Positions 54,118 through 62,004 of a DNA stretch of 64,000 bases are shown here, in pieces. Under the pieces are notes generated by a model that worked only from the letters and a program-made list of their open reading frames with translations, ran no database searches and was not told the DNA's origin. The stretch lies in assembly GCA_963704615.1 (NCBI GenBank), contig OY969923.1:1860001-1924000 (forward strand), read 5' to 3'. The stretch comes from Bog-756 sp963704615 (lineage in GTDB: Bacteria; Actinomycetota; Acidimicrobiia; Acidimicrobiales; RAAP-2). Position numbers and translations under genes: made by a program. Within the stretch, counting starts at the first letter, position 1. Each line of letters begins with the position of its first letter.

Positions 54118-55344
54118 ATGACCAATCAGGTTGCCACCGGCCCGCCGTCTCGCCGTCCGACGCTGCTGCCCGATCCGGAGCCGCGTCCTATCCGGGTGCC
54201 GATCATCTCGGTCGACGACCATCTGATCGAACCCCCGGACCTCTTCGAGGGCCGGATGGTGAGCCGACTGTCCGCTCGGGCGCCGCGCATCGTGGAAGAG
54301 GTTGACGGTTCGCAGTACTGGCTCTACGAAGATCGTCGCTATCCCAATATCGGGCTCAACGCGGTGATCGGGCGACCCAAGGACGAGTGGAGCATGGAGC
54401 CGGCCCGTTTCGAGGAGATGAGACCCGGCTGCTTCGACATCCACGCCCGGGTCGCCGACATGGACATCAACGGGGTCTGGGCGTCGCTGTGCTTCCCATC
54501 GCTGGTGGCCGGATTCTGCGGTTCGGTGTTCATCAGGTCCGACGATCCCGAGCTGGGGTTGGCTTGCTTACGGGCATGGAACGATTGGCATGCCGATGTC
54601 TGGGCCGGCGCCTTCCCCGAACGGATCATCCCGCTCCAGCTCCCCTGGTTGGCCGACGTCGTCGTAGCTGCCGCCGACGTCCGCGCCAATGCCGCTCGGG
54701 GTTTCAAGGCGGTGAGCTTTCCCGAGTTTCCCTCCCAGTTGGGATTGCCGGCGATCTTCACCGACCACTGGGACCCCTTCTTCGCGGCCTGTGAGGAGAC
54801 CGGCACCGTGGTCTGCCTGCACACCGGCGCGTCGTCATGGGCGCCTCTGCCCTCACCGTCGCCGCCGTTCGAGCTCCTACCCACCCTGTTTCCGGTCAAC
54901 GCGATCATCGCCGCGGCCGAGTGGCTCTGGTCAGGGGTCCCCCTGCGCTTCCCGAAGTTGGCGGTGGCTATGTCGGAGGGAGGGATCGGGTGGGTGCCGA
55001 TGCTGCTCGATCGGGTCGACTACGTGCTCGCCCACTCGGCATCCGGGTCCGAAAGCATCTCGTGGCCGTCGGAACTGCGGCCCAGCGAGGTGCTGAGGCG
55101 GAACTTCTGGTTCTGCACCATCGACGACCCCTCGCTGGTCGAGCTGCGTCATGTCATCGGGGTGGACCACATCATGGTGGAGAGCGACTATCCGCACGCC
55201 GACTCGACCTGGCCGGACACCCAGGCAGTCATGCAAGCGACGATGGGGGATCTCGACGAGACCGAGCTGCGGATGATGGCGGCCGGCAACGCGGCCCGTC
55301 TGTTCCGCCACCCACTGCCCGAACGCGACGACTGGCGGTCGTAA
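54118..55344 (+). CDS. amidohydrolase-2 family protein
   Basis: TIM-barrel metal hydrolase or decarboxylase, 408 residues. ATG 54118 is preferred; GTG 54112 is the alternative. Key parts: IISVDDHLIEPPDLFEGR near the start, DMDINGVWASLCFPS, CLRAWNDWHADVWAGAFPERIIPLQLPWL, VCLHTGASSWAP (His), AMSEGGIGWVPMLLDRVDY, and HIMVESDYPHADSTWPDT with the late Asp. It is a relative of the frame-broken 15847 protein and of others in this family common near CoA-ester genes. Some relatives decarboxylate or hydrolyse aromatic acids; the function here is unassigned. Confidence 0.85.
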   Translation: MTNQVATGPPSRRPTLLPDPEPRPIRVPIISVDDHLIEPPDLFEGRMVSRLSARAPRIVEEVDGSQYWLYEDRRYPNIGLNAVIGRPKDEWSMEPARFEEMRPGCFDIHARVADMDINGVWASLCFPSLVAGFCGSVFIRSDDPELGLACLRAWNDWHADVWAGAFPERIIPLQLPWLADVVVAAADVRANAARGFKAVSFPEFPSQLGLPAIFTDHWDPFFAACEETGTVVCLHTGASSWAPLPSPSPPFELLPTLFPVNAIIAAAEWLWSGVPLRFPKLAVAMSEGGIGWVPMLLDRVDYVLAHSASGSESISWPSELRPSEVLRRNFWFCTIDDPSLVELRHVIGVDHIMVESDYPHADSTWPDTQAVMQATMGDLDETELRMMAAGNAARLFRHPLPERDDWRS

Positions 55345-55428
55345 CCGGTCATCGGCGGCCACCGAGTGACAGGCGGCCACCGGACGCCTGGCGGGCGCGG
55401 GAGGCGAGGCGATGGAGCGGCCCCGGCC

Positions 55429-55827
55429 TCACCCCGTGGTGGGGTGGGTCCCCGGAGCCTCGATCTCGGTGTCCTGTTGGATCTCGACGGTGTTGCCGGC
55501 CGGATCGGTGAACCAGATCTGGACGATCGGCCCCTGGGCACCCCGGACGTAGGGAATGTCTTCTTCCTCGAGCTCGGTGATGGCCGCCTGCAGATCGGCC
55601 ACGGCGAAGCACACATGGGGACCGGTGGGTTGGATCGGTCCGTCTCCGGCCGGCGCGTCCACCAGGTGCAGCTGGGCGTGCCCGGCGTCGAACCAGTGAC
55701 CGTCGACCCCGGGGATGTCCGGCCGGGCCTCGTCGGGCATCTCCAACAGGCGCTGATAGAACTCGACGGTGTCGGTCAGCTGGCCTTCGACGTTGACGCT
55801 GTGGTGCAGGGTGCGGGTGACTCTCAT
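55429..55827 (-). CDS. VOC (glyoxalase/extradiol-dioxygenase fold) family protein
   Basis: Small metal-site protein of about 132 residues. ATG 55827 (RVTRTLHHSVNVEGQLTDTVEFYQRLLEM) has GGAGGG nine bases upstream; the ATG nearer the site is too close. Two beta-alpha-beta-beta-beta units are seen, with His in HHSVN, HVCFAVADLQAAITELEEEDIPYV and the Glu in NTVEIQQD, the usual ligand positions. It overlaps the Gfo/Idh gene stop by four bases (ATGA). Possible lyase, isomerase or dioxygenase; not determinable. Confidence 0.82.
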   Translation of the reverse strand: MRVTRTLHHSVNVEGQLTDTVEFYQRLLEMPDEARPDIPGVDGHWFDAGHAQLHLVDAPAGDGPIQPTGPHVCFAVADLQAAITELEEEDIPYVRGAQGPIVQIWFTDPAGNTVEIQQDTEIEAPGTHPTTG

Positions 55828-56936
55828 GGCGGCCATCCCTCCGGAATCACCACACCGGACAGGGTGCGTGGGTCGACGGGGAGGCGCGATTTTCCCGCCT
55901 CGTACACGGCGAAGCACAGTTGCAGGGCCTTGATGGCGTCGGTCGCGCTGATCTCGGCCGGCACGCCGTCGACCAGGGCGTCGACGAAGTGCTTCGACGC
56001 CCTGGTGAACCCCGTTCCCCAGTCGGCATCGACCGAGGGGAAGGTGGTCGTGGTCTGCTCGCCCTGCTTGCCCTGGTAGAGGACGACGGCAGGAAGGTCG
56101 AGCATCTCGCCCGTGCACCGGGTCACCCACAAGAAGCCCTTGTCCCCCTGGATCTCGAAGAACTCGTCGGCCCCGTAGTACGCGCTCCGCATCCACATGT
56201 CCGGTGCGTACATGACGTCCATGGATCCGAGCAGGCCCGAGTCCTCGTACTCGAAGATGACCGAGCACGGCTCGAAGAAGGCGTCCCGACGTCGCACGAC
56301 CGCCTGCACCGAGACGATGTCCTGGTCGAACAGCCACAGGGCGGTGGCGTACTTGTGGATCATGTCGTCGAACAGGTGACCGCCGGGACTGTCGGCGTTG
56401 AGTCGCCACACGTAGCCGTCGGCCTGGAGGCCGGCCTGGAAGGAGGAGTCGGTCTGCCCGACCACCGTCTTCATCCGCAGGTGGGTGGGCCGCCCGATGG
56501 CCCCCTCGGCGATGAGGCGCTTGGCCTGTTCCAGCGGGGGATAGTGCCGATAGCACTCACTGACCCGGAGGATCAGCCCGGCCTGGTCGGCGGCGGCGGC
56601 CATGGCCCGGGCCTCGTCGATGGTGTTGGCCAGGGGCTTTTGGCAGGAGACGTGCTTGCCGGCGGCCAGGGCAGCCAGCACGTGGTCGTGGTGCAGATGG
56701 GTCGGGGTCAGGATCTCCACCGCGTCGATGCTGGGGTCGGCCAGCATGGTGTCGAGATCGGTGAACGCTGATGTCGCACCCCAGGCTCGGGCCGCCGCCT
56801 CCGCCCGGCCTTCGACCGGATCACACACGGCCACGACCTCACACCGGGGGTCCTCCAGGTAGCCGGCCACGTTGAGGACGGCGATGTTGCCGGCCCCTAC
56901 GATCCCGATCCGGCACTTGCTGTTGGGCTCTGACAT
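55824..56936 (-). CDS. Gfo/Idh/MocA family oxidoreductase
   Basis: NAD(P)-dependent sugar-type oxidoreductase of about 370 residues. ATG 56936 (SEPNSKCRIGIVGAGNIAVLNVAGYLEDPRCEVVAVCD). The dinucleotide loop GIVGAGNIA is followed by VEILTPTHLHHDHVLAALAAGKHVSCQKPLANT, where the usual EKP Lys motif is QKP. The C-terminal alpha/beta domain has GGHLFDDMIHKYATALWLF, holding the His of the usual catalytic GGxxxDxxxH. Substrate unknown: sugar, inositol or a cyclic alcohol. A TAACCT hexamer seven bases upstream predicts a leaderless message. Confidence 0.88.
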   Translation of the reverse strand: MSEPNSKCRIGIVGAGNIAVLNVAGYLEDPRCEVVAVCDPVEGRAEAAARAWGATSAFTDLDTMLADPSIDAVEILTPTHLHHDHVLAALAAGKHVSCQKPLANTIDEARAMAAAADQAGLILRVSECYRHYPPLEQAKRLIAEGAIGRPTHLRMKTVVGQTDSSFQAGLQADGYVWRLNADSPGGHLFDDMIHKYATALWLFDQDIVSVQAVVRRRDAFFEPCSVIFEYEDSGLLGSMDVMYAPDMWMRSAYYGADEFFEIQGDKGFLWVTRCTGEMLDLPAVVLYQGKQGEQTTTTFPSVDADWGTGFTRASKHFVDALVDGVPAEISATDAIKALQLCFAVYEAGKSRLPVDPRTLSGVVIPEGWPP

Positions 56937-56943
56937 GGCGGTC

Positions 56944-56949
56944 AGGTTA
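56944..56949 (-). promoter_or_regulatory. putative -10 element (TAACCT)
   Basis: TANNNT hexamer on the minus strand seven bases before ATG 56936. Confidence 0.4.
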
Positions 56950-56981
56950 GGCCACACCACGGAAAGACCGCGATTCGGGTG

Positions 56982-58571
56982 TCACGACGAGCCCGGGTAG
57001 CCACCCCCGCCGTAGCGCCGGTCAAGTTCGTCGTAGTCGACGGCCCAGCCCTTCCGTGGGAGCTCGTCGGTGAACACCACCGCGCTCGGCTTTTTGTAAG
57101 AGGCGATGTGGGTCCGGCAGTGCTCGATCAGCTCCGCCTCGGTCGCCTCGGTGGCTTCAACCTCGGGGTCGAGAACAACCACGGCCAGCACCCGCTGGGT
57201 CCAACGCGGATCGGGTACGCCGACGATGGCCGCCTCGCGCACCGCCGGGTGCCGGCTGAGGCACCCCTCGACCTCGGCGGGGTAGATGTTCTCGGCCGCC
57301 GACTTCACGATGCGGGTCAAGGGGGCCACGAAGCTGATGGAACCGTCGGGGTGACGCCGCCCCAGATCGCTGGTGTGCCACCATCCGCCACGGAACCTCG
57401 CCGCGTTGAGCTCGGGCCGGTTGTGGTAGCCGTTGGTGACGATCGGCCCCCGGGCCACGATTTCGCCGGTCTCGCCGTCGGCTACCTCGGTGCCGTCGGG
57501 GCTGACGATCTTTACCTGGGCCAGTGGTGACGGTCGACCGCTGGTCCCGACCGTGCCCACGCCCAGAGCGTTGAAGGTGAGCATGCCGGTCACCTCGGTC
57601 TGGCCATAGCCGGCCGGATGGGTGCCCCAGGGGCTGTCGTCCACCGTGATCATGGCGTTCCACGCCGGGCTGCCTCCGAAGGTGCGGAATCCGGAGAGGT
57701 CGTAGCGGCCCCCACCGTTGACCTTCATGATCTCCTCGGCGGTCGGTCCCATCACGAAGCCGTAGTTGCACTTCTCCGACTCGATCACGCGACACAGCTC
57801 CTCGGCGTCCACCCGGCGGGAGAGGACGTTGGTGCCGCCCATCTGGAAGGTGGCGAAGGTGGTCATCAGGGTGGCCATGTGGAACATGGGACCGGAGTTG
57901 AGGTACACGGTCTCCTCGGTGATCCGTTGAACCATGGCCACCATCACACTCTGGGCGATGATCGCCTGGTGGGAGAGGAGGGCGCCGTTGGGGGTGCCAC
58001 CGAAGGCGCCGGTGTAGAGCTGGAGGACCGGTGCGGTGGGGGAGATCCCCTCCACCGATGGTCCTCCCGGAGCCGAGTCCGGGCCACCGGCCAGGAACCC
58101 CTCGTAGCTGTCGGGCCCATTCGGGTCGTCGTGACACAACCACAGGGCATGGCCATCCCACCGCGACCGAGCCTGTTCGACGGTGTCGCCGATCTCCTGG
58201 CGTTGCCAGACGACCACGGTGGGCGTGGCGTCGGCCAGGAGGGTGACCATCTCGTCGACGCTCTGGCGCCAGTTGGCCGGCACCACCACCGCCTCGATTT
58301 TGGCGCAGGCCAGCCACGACTCCACCAGCCGGTGGCAGTTTTGGCCCAGCCAGACCAGCCTTCCCCCCTCGCCCATGCCCGCCCCGATGAGGGCCTGGGC
58401 CAGGCGGTCCGTGCGGCGGTCCAGCTCGGGATAGGTGATCCGCACCTCCCCGCAGACCAGGGCCGCCGTCTCGGGATGGCTGCGCCGGTGCTCGGCCAGC
58501 ACGTCGGGCAGCGTCAGGCGGGCCGCTTCGCCAGAGAGCTCACACCGGGCGTCCGCGGCTGTCGGGCTCAA
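56982..58571 (-). CDS. AMP-dependent acyl-CoA synthetase
   Basis: CoA ligase of about 529 residues from TTG 58571, which overlaps the upstream ligase stop (TTGA). A longer in-frame reading through the neighbour's antisense or alternate frame is not real protein. Motifs: LPDVLAEHRRSHPETAALVCGEVRITYPELDRR, and A3 loop LQLYTGAFGGTPNGALLSH. That loop is degenerate (TGAFGGTPNG in place of TSGTTGxPKG, so the conserved Lys is Asn). Then GYGQTEVTGML (A5), WWHTSDLGRRHPDGSISFVAPLTRIVKSAAENIYPAEVEGCL (A7-A8) and a C-terminal SYKKPSAVVFTDELPRKGWAVDYDELDR. The altered loop is seen in some steroid- and bile-acid-type ligases; activity is still likely but not certain. Confidence 0.85.
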   Translation of the reverse strand: MSPTAADARCELSGEAARLTLPDVLAEHRRSHPETAALVCGEVRITYPELDRRTDRLAQALIGAGMGEGGRLVWLGQNCHRLVESWLACAKIEAVVVPANWRQSVDEMVTLLADATPTVVVWQRQEIGDTVEQARSRWDGHALWLCHDDPNGPDSYEGFLAGGPDSAPGGPSVEGISPTAPVLQLYTGAFGGTPNGALLSHQAIIAQSVMVAMVQRITEETVYLNSGPMFHMATLMTTFATFQMGGTNVLSRRVDAEELCRVIESEKCNYGFVMGPTAEEIMKVNGGGRYDLSGFRTFGGSPAWNAMITVDDSPWGTHPAGYGQTEVTGMLTFNALGVGTVGTSGRPSPLAQVKIVSPDGTEVADGETGEIVARGPIVTNGYHNRPELNAARFRGGWWHTSDLGRRHPDGSISFVAPLTRIVKSAAENIYPAEVEGCLSRHPAVREAAIVGVPDPRWTQRVLAVVVLDPEVEATEATEAELIEHCRTHIASYKKPSAVVFTDELPRKGWAVDYDELDRRYGGGGYPGSS

Positions 58572-60184
58572 CGCTCCACCGGTGCCCTCCGGCGTCCCCC
58601 CTCCGGACCCGTCGCTCCCTCTGATCCCGGTGGGGTCTCGTCGAGACGATTGCGCAACTCGGCCTTGAGCACCTTGCCGGTGGCGTTCCGGGGCAGCCCG
58701 TCCACGAAGTGCCAACGGCGCGGCACTTTGTACTGGGCCAGCAGCTCCAGGGTGTAGGCCCGCAGCTCCTCGCCTGACGCCTGGGCACCGGGACGAAGGG
58801 TGACGAAGGCCTCCACGTCCTCGCCCAACACCGGGTGGGGAACTCCGACCACCGCCACCTCGCGCACGGCCGGGTGCGACTCGATGGCGTTCTCGACGTC
58901 GATGGGATGGATGTTGTTCCCGCCCCTGATGATGACGTCCTTGCTCCGTCCGACGATGTAGAGATAGCCGTCCTCGTCTATCCGGCCCAGGTCGCCGGTG
59001 ACCAACCAACCGTCCACCCAGGTGCGGGAGGTGGCCTCCGGATCGCCGAAGTACTCGCGTGGGCGACCGGGAATCCTCATGCGGACCTCGCCCACCTCTC
59101 CGGCGGGCACGGGGGTGCCATCGCTGCCCACGCAGCGGATCTCGGCCGGGGGGGACGGTTTGCCCACCGAGCCCGGGCGCTTGACCGCCTCGCCGGGGGG
59201 CATGAGGCAATAGACGGATCCGGCTTCGGTCATGCCGTAGTTGTTGGACACCAAGGCGGTAGGCATCCGTTGTTGCAGCCGCTCGAGCACCAGAGGGGCC
59301 AGCGGTGCGCTCCCCACCGAGCAGATGGTCACCGACTGGAGATCGGCGGTCTCGAAGCGCGGGTGTTCGAGCAGGAGCTGGGCCATGGCCGGCACCAGGA
59401 AGACGGCCGCCGGCCGTTCGGATTCCACCGTGTCTAGCCACTGCCCCACGTCGAAGCGCGGCTGGAAGATGACACGCATGCCCATCTTCATCGGGGTGTA
59501 GACGAAGGAGAGCCCGGCGAATGTGTACGGGGGGCTGGCGTGCATCCACCCGGTGCCCGTCCACGCGGGTTCGCCGAAGGGGACCAGCGACACGTTCTCG
59601 TAGCGGACCGCAACCCCCTTGGGCACACCGGTGGTTCCCGAGGTGTAGAGGATGTCGGCCAAGTCGCCGGGCTGGCGGGTCACCTGCAGGTAGCCGGCAT
59701 CGTCGTCGAGCACGTCTGACCACGCCAACGCCTCCGGAGCAGCGCGGTCCACGGGCCCATCGGCCTGCTCGCCGTCGGTGGCGGCTCGTGGGACAGCCAC
59801 CACCAGAGGGGGTTGCCCGCTGTCGTACCGGGGGAGCAACGACTCCTGGGTCACCGTGGCGGCAGCGCCGCAGTGGCTCAGCATGCGGGCCACCTCCGGC
59901 CGCGTCAGTTGTGGGTTGAACGGCACGGCGACCGCGCCGGCGCGATGCACGGCGGAGTAGGTCACGATCCACCGCAGGGCGTTGGCCGGCTCGAGATGGA
60001 TGGCCACCCGGTCGCCGGGGTTCACTCCGGCCGCGATCAACCCCCGGGCCAGGCGGCTGGCTTCGCCGTCCCACTGGTCGAAGGTGAGGGACGACCCCCC
60101 GACGACCTGGTATGCGATCGAATCCCCGAAGGCCAGGGCCATGGCGTGCAACTGTTCGGGGGGCAGCTGGGCGCCGGCGCTCAT
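58568..60184 (-). CDS. AMP-dependent acyl-CoA synthetase
   Basis: Intact CoA ligase of 538 residues. A3 loop ILYTSGTTGVPKGVAVRYEN (about residues 177-196), MHASPPYTFAGLSFVYTPMKMGMRVIFQPRF, SNNYGMTEAGSVYCLMP (A5), and WLVTGDLGRIDEDGYLYIVGRSKDVIIRGGNNIHPIDVENAI. C-terminal YKVPRRWHFVDGLPRNATGKVLKAELR with the catalytic Lys. It follows the SDR stop by 13 bases and overlaps the next ligase, giving an SDR-ligase-ligase operon on the minus strand. Confidence 0.92.
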   Translation of the reverse strand: MSAGAQLPPEQLHAMALAFGDSIAYQVVGGSSLTFDQWDGEASRLARGLIAAGVNPGDRVAIHLEPANALRWIVTYSAVHRAGAVAVPFNPQLTRPEVARMLSHCGAAATVTQESLLPRYDSGQPPLVVAVPRAATDGEQADGPVDRAAPEALAWSDVLDDDAGYLQVTRQPGDLADILYTSGTTGVPKGVAVRYENVSLVPFGEPAWTGTGWMHASPPYTFAGLSFVYTPMKMGMRVIFQPRFDVGQWLDTVESERPAAVFLVPAMAQLLLEHPRFETADLQSVTICSVGSAPLAPLVLERLQQRMPTALVSNNYGMTEAGSVYCLMPPGEAVKRPGSVGKPSPPAEIRCVGSDGTPVPAGEVGEVRMRIPGRPREYFGDPEATSRTWVDGWLVTGDLGRIDEDGYLYIVGRSKDVIIRGGNNIHPIDVENAIESHPAVREVAVVGVPHPVLGEDVEAFVTLRPGAQASGEELRAYTLELLAQYKVPRRWHFVDGLPRNATGKVLKAELRNRLDETPPGSEGATGPEGGRRRAPVER

Positions 60185-60197
60185 CGATGGGGGCTCT

Positions 60198-61088
60198 CTA
60201 CTTCTTGTTGCCGAGCAGGGGGTGGGACGGCATGCCCACCGGCTGGAGGTGCTGTCCGAGGACCTCGTGGAAGTGTTCGGACACCTGGGTCGGCGTCCAT
60301 CCCTCCCCCTGCCACATGGTGGCCACCTGCCGGGGAGTCTGGAAGATGGTGTAGCCGAAGCCGGTGCGCCCGAAGACCTGTCCGTTCACATCGGCTGCCC
60401 CTTCCGAGGCCAGAAAGGCCACCAGGGGCGCGTTGAGAGCGGGATCCTGGTCGGGGGGTGACTCCGAGGTCTCGCCCAGACCCATGGTCATCCGGGTCGC
60501 ACCGGCCGGGGCCATGGCGTTGACGGTGATCCCGTAACGGCCGAGCTCCACCGCCCACACGAAGGTCATGCCCATGATGGCGGCCTTGGCCGCCCCGTAA
60601 TTGGTCTGACCGAAATTTCCCCGCAAACCGGCGGACGAGGTGACGTTGATGATGCGCCCGTAGCCGGCCTCTTTCATCAGCGGCGCGGCATGGCGAGCGG
60701 TGTTGAAGGTCCCCTTTTGGTGGACGGCCACCACCGCGTCGTAGTCGGACTCATCCATCTTGACCAGGGTTCGGTCCCGGACGATCCCGGCGTTGTTGAC
60801 CAGGATGTCGATCTTCCCGAAGCTCTCGACGGCGGTGTCGATGATCCGCCCGGCGGCTGCGAAGTCGTCGACCGGTTCGCGGCTGGCCACCGCCGCACCG
60901 CCCCGACCGACGATCTCGCTGATGACCTGTTCGGCGGGATCTTCGTCGGTTCCCTCGCCGCTCAGAGCCACACCGATGTCGTTCACCACGACCGATGCAC
61001 CCTCGTCGGCCAGGCAGAGCGCGAAAGCGCGCCCGATGCCGCGTCCGGCGCCGGTGACCACTGCAACGCGTCCGTCAAGCAAGCCCAT
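60198..61088 (-). CDS. SDR: 3-hydroxyacyl-CoA dehydrogenase-like (17-beta-HSD4 N-domain type)
   Basis: Short-chain dehydrogenase of 296 residues. Features: MGLLDGRVAVVTGAGRGIGRAFALCLADEGASVVVNDIGVALSGEGTDEDPAEQVISEI, ILVNNAGIVRDRTLVKMDESDYDAVVAVHQKGTF, VTSSAGLRGNFGQTNYGAAKAAIMGM (Ser, Tyr, Lys), VNAMAPAGATRM. The NDIG/NDLG acidic pocket and YDAVVAVH segment are those of the (3R)-hydroxyacyl-CoA dehydrogenase domain of multifunctional protein 2. A C-terminal 60-residue tail extends beyond the fold. First gene of its operon, with a predicted leaderless start. Confidence 0.9.
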   Translation of the reverse strand: MGLLDGRVAVVTGAGRGIGRAFALCLADEGASVVVNDIGVALSGEGTDEDPAEQVISEIVGRGGAAVASREPVDDFAAAGRIIDTAVESFGKIDILVNNAGIVRDRTLVKMDESDYDAVVAVHQKGTFNTARHAAPLMKEAGYGRIINVTSSAGLRGNFGQTNYGAAKAAIMGMTFVWAVELGRYGITVNAMAPAGATRMTMGLGETSESPPDQDPALNAPLVAFLASEGAADVNGQVFGRTGFGYTIFQTPRQVATMWQGEGWTPTQVSEHFHEVLGQHLQPVGMPSHPLLGNKK

Positions 61089-61094
61089 CGGGCC

Positions 61095-61100
61095 ACTCTA
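61095..61100 (-). promoter_or_regulatory. putative -10 element (TAGAGT)
   Basis: TANNNT hexamer on the minus strand six bases before ATG 61088; no ribosome site between. Confidence 0.42.
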
Positions 61101-61127
61101 TGCGAACGGCGCGTGGCCCGATGGTGG

Positions 61128-61190
61128 CGTCGGACGAGCCAAGGGCGCCGTCGGACGAGCCAATGGTGGCGTCGGACGAGCCAAGGTCGC
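61128..61190. repeat. three 21-bp tandem repeats in a divergent intergenic region
   Basis: Units beginning CGTCGGACGAGCCAA lie at 61128-61148, 61149-61169 and 61170-61190, with only the last six bases varying; a decayed fourth starts CGTTGGACACG. They sit just upstream of the SDR promoter. They are not clearly coding: the plus frame would give a VASDEPRAPSDEP repeat without a ribosome site. Confidence 0.8.
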
Positions 61191-61205
61191 CGTTGGACAC
61201 GAACG

Positions 61206-61229
61206 AGCGCCGGCGGTGTCGCCGGCGCT
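61206..61229. promoter_or_regulatory. 9-bp inverted repeat next to a TATA-like element
   Basis: AGCGCCGGC, six bases, GCCGGCGCT, immediately followed by TATAGCAT (rightward). Could be an operator for the 61307 operon or a hairpin ending read-through. Confidence 0.4.
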
Positions 61230-61306
61230 ATAGCATCACCACGTTCCGCAGCAGCACCAGGTTCCGCCCGGTGATGCTCTGGCCCGTCCCCGGAGGTCCA
61301 CATCCC

Positions 61307-61423
61307 ATGTCCAGTTTCGGCGACACCGTCTCCGCAGCGGAAGGCCCCGCGGCGCGGTGGGCACCCGTGGACGTGGCGACGGCCAACCGCGTCGGGTGTG
61401 CCGAGTGTGGGCGCCCCCTCTGA
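61307..61423 (+). CDS. 38-residue small protein with CxxC end, upstream of RidA-like gene
   Basis: Unrecognised small reading frame. ATG 61307 has GGAGG ten bases upstream, and the TGA overlaps the next ATG (TGATG), both signs of real translation. It encodes a 38-residue chain starting SSFGDTVSAAEGPAARW and ending VGCAECGRPL. The single CxxC at the very end could bind metal as a dimer, or be incidental. It may be a leader that couples translation of the RidA-like gene. No known family; moderate to low confidence. Confidence 0.4.
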   Translation: MSSFGDTVSAAEGPAARWAPVDVATANRVGCAECGRPL

Positions 61424-61911
61424 TGGCGTCCGAGGCCGGGGAGCCCACGGGTCGGGTGCGCTCCCGAGTGGCCGAGCTGGGGCTTCGGCTGCACGGTCCT
61501 CACCTGCCGCACGATCCTCTCGATGCGGTGGTGGTCCATGGCGGAGTGGCCCGGACCTCGGGCCAGCTCCCGCGGGTCGACGGGAAGCTGACGTGCGTGG
61601 GAACTGTCGGCCGCGACGTGACCGTCGAGGAGGGTGCGGCCGCCGCCGCCATCTGCGCCCTCAACGCGCTGGCGGTCCTCGAGGTGGCGCTCGGGTCACT
61701 CGACCGGGTGGAGCGGGTGCTTACGGTGACCGGCTATGTGGCGTCTGCCCCTGACTTCCACCGACAGCCCGATGTCGTGGACGGGGCGAGCACCGTTCTG
61801 TTCGACATCTTCGGTGAGGCGGGGCGCCACACCCGATCGGCGATCGGCGTGGCCGCACTCCCCCGGGGGGGCGCGGTCGAGATCGAAGTGACGGCATCGG
61901 TCCGGGAGTGA
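61423..61911 (+). CDS. RidA/YjgF-YER057c-UK114 family protein
   Basis: Family-level call: 162-residue protein of the RidA superfamily (Atu1372-like, longer branch). Features: RVRSRVAELGLRLHGPHLPHDPLDAVVVHGGVARTSGQLPRVDGKL, AAAAAICALNALAVLEVALGSLDRVERVLTVTGYVASAPDF, and the C-terminal GRHTRSAIGVAALPRGGAVEIEVTASV with the conserved Arg of the family. The Atu1372-like group need not have 2-aminoacrylate deaminase activity. It is coupled to the small frame upstream and is 93 bases before the RraA-like gene. Confidence 0.87.
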   Translation: MASEAGEPTGRVRSRVAELGLRLHGPHLPHDPLDAVVVHGGVARTSGQLPRVDGKLTCVGTVGRDVTVEEGAAAAAICALNALAVLEVALGSLDRVERVLTVTGYVASAPDFHRQPDVVDGASTVLFDIFGEAGRHTRSAIGVAALPRGGAVEIEVTASVRE

Positions 61912-62004
61912 GGGACCCCCGGGCGCCGGGATGCCCACTTCGCACCAGGACGTCGCCTTCTGGGGCGTCCGACGGGAGACCGACCGACGATGAGGAGTGA
62001 GGAC

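Noticed and set aside
56982..60074. Single 1030-codon frame suggesting a fused double ligase
   Set aside because: Its first half is an off-frame reading of the separate ligase at 58568-60184; the real second gene starts at TTG 58571.
61128..61190. CRISPR array
   Set aside because: Units are contiguous 21-bp tandem repeats without unique spacers, and no cas genes are present.
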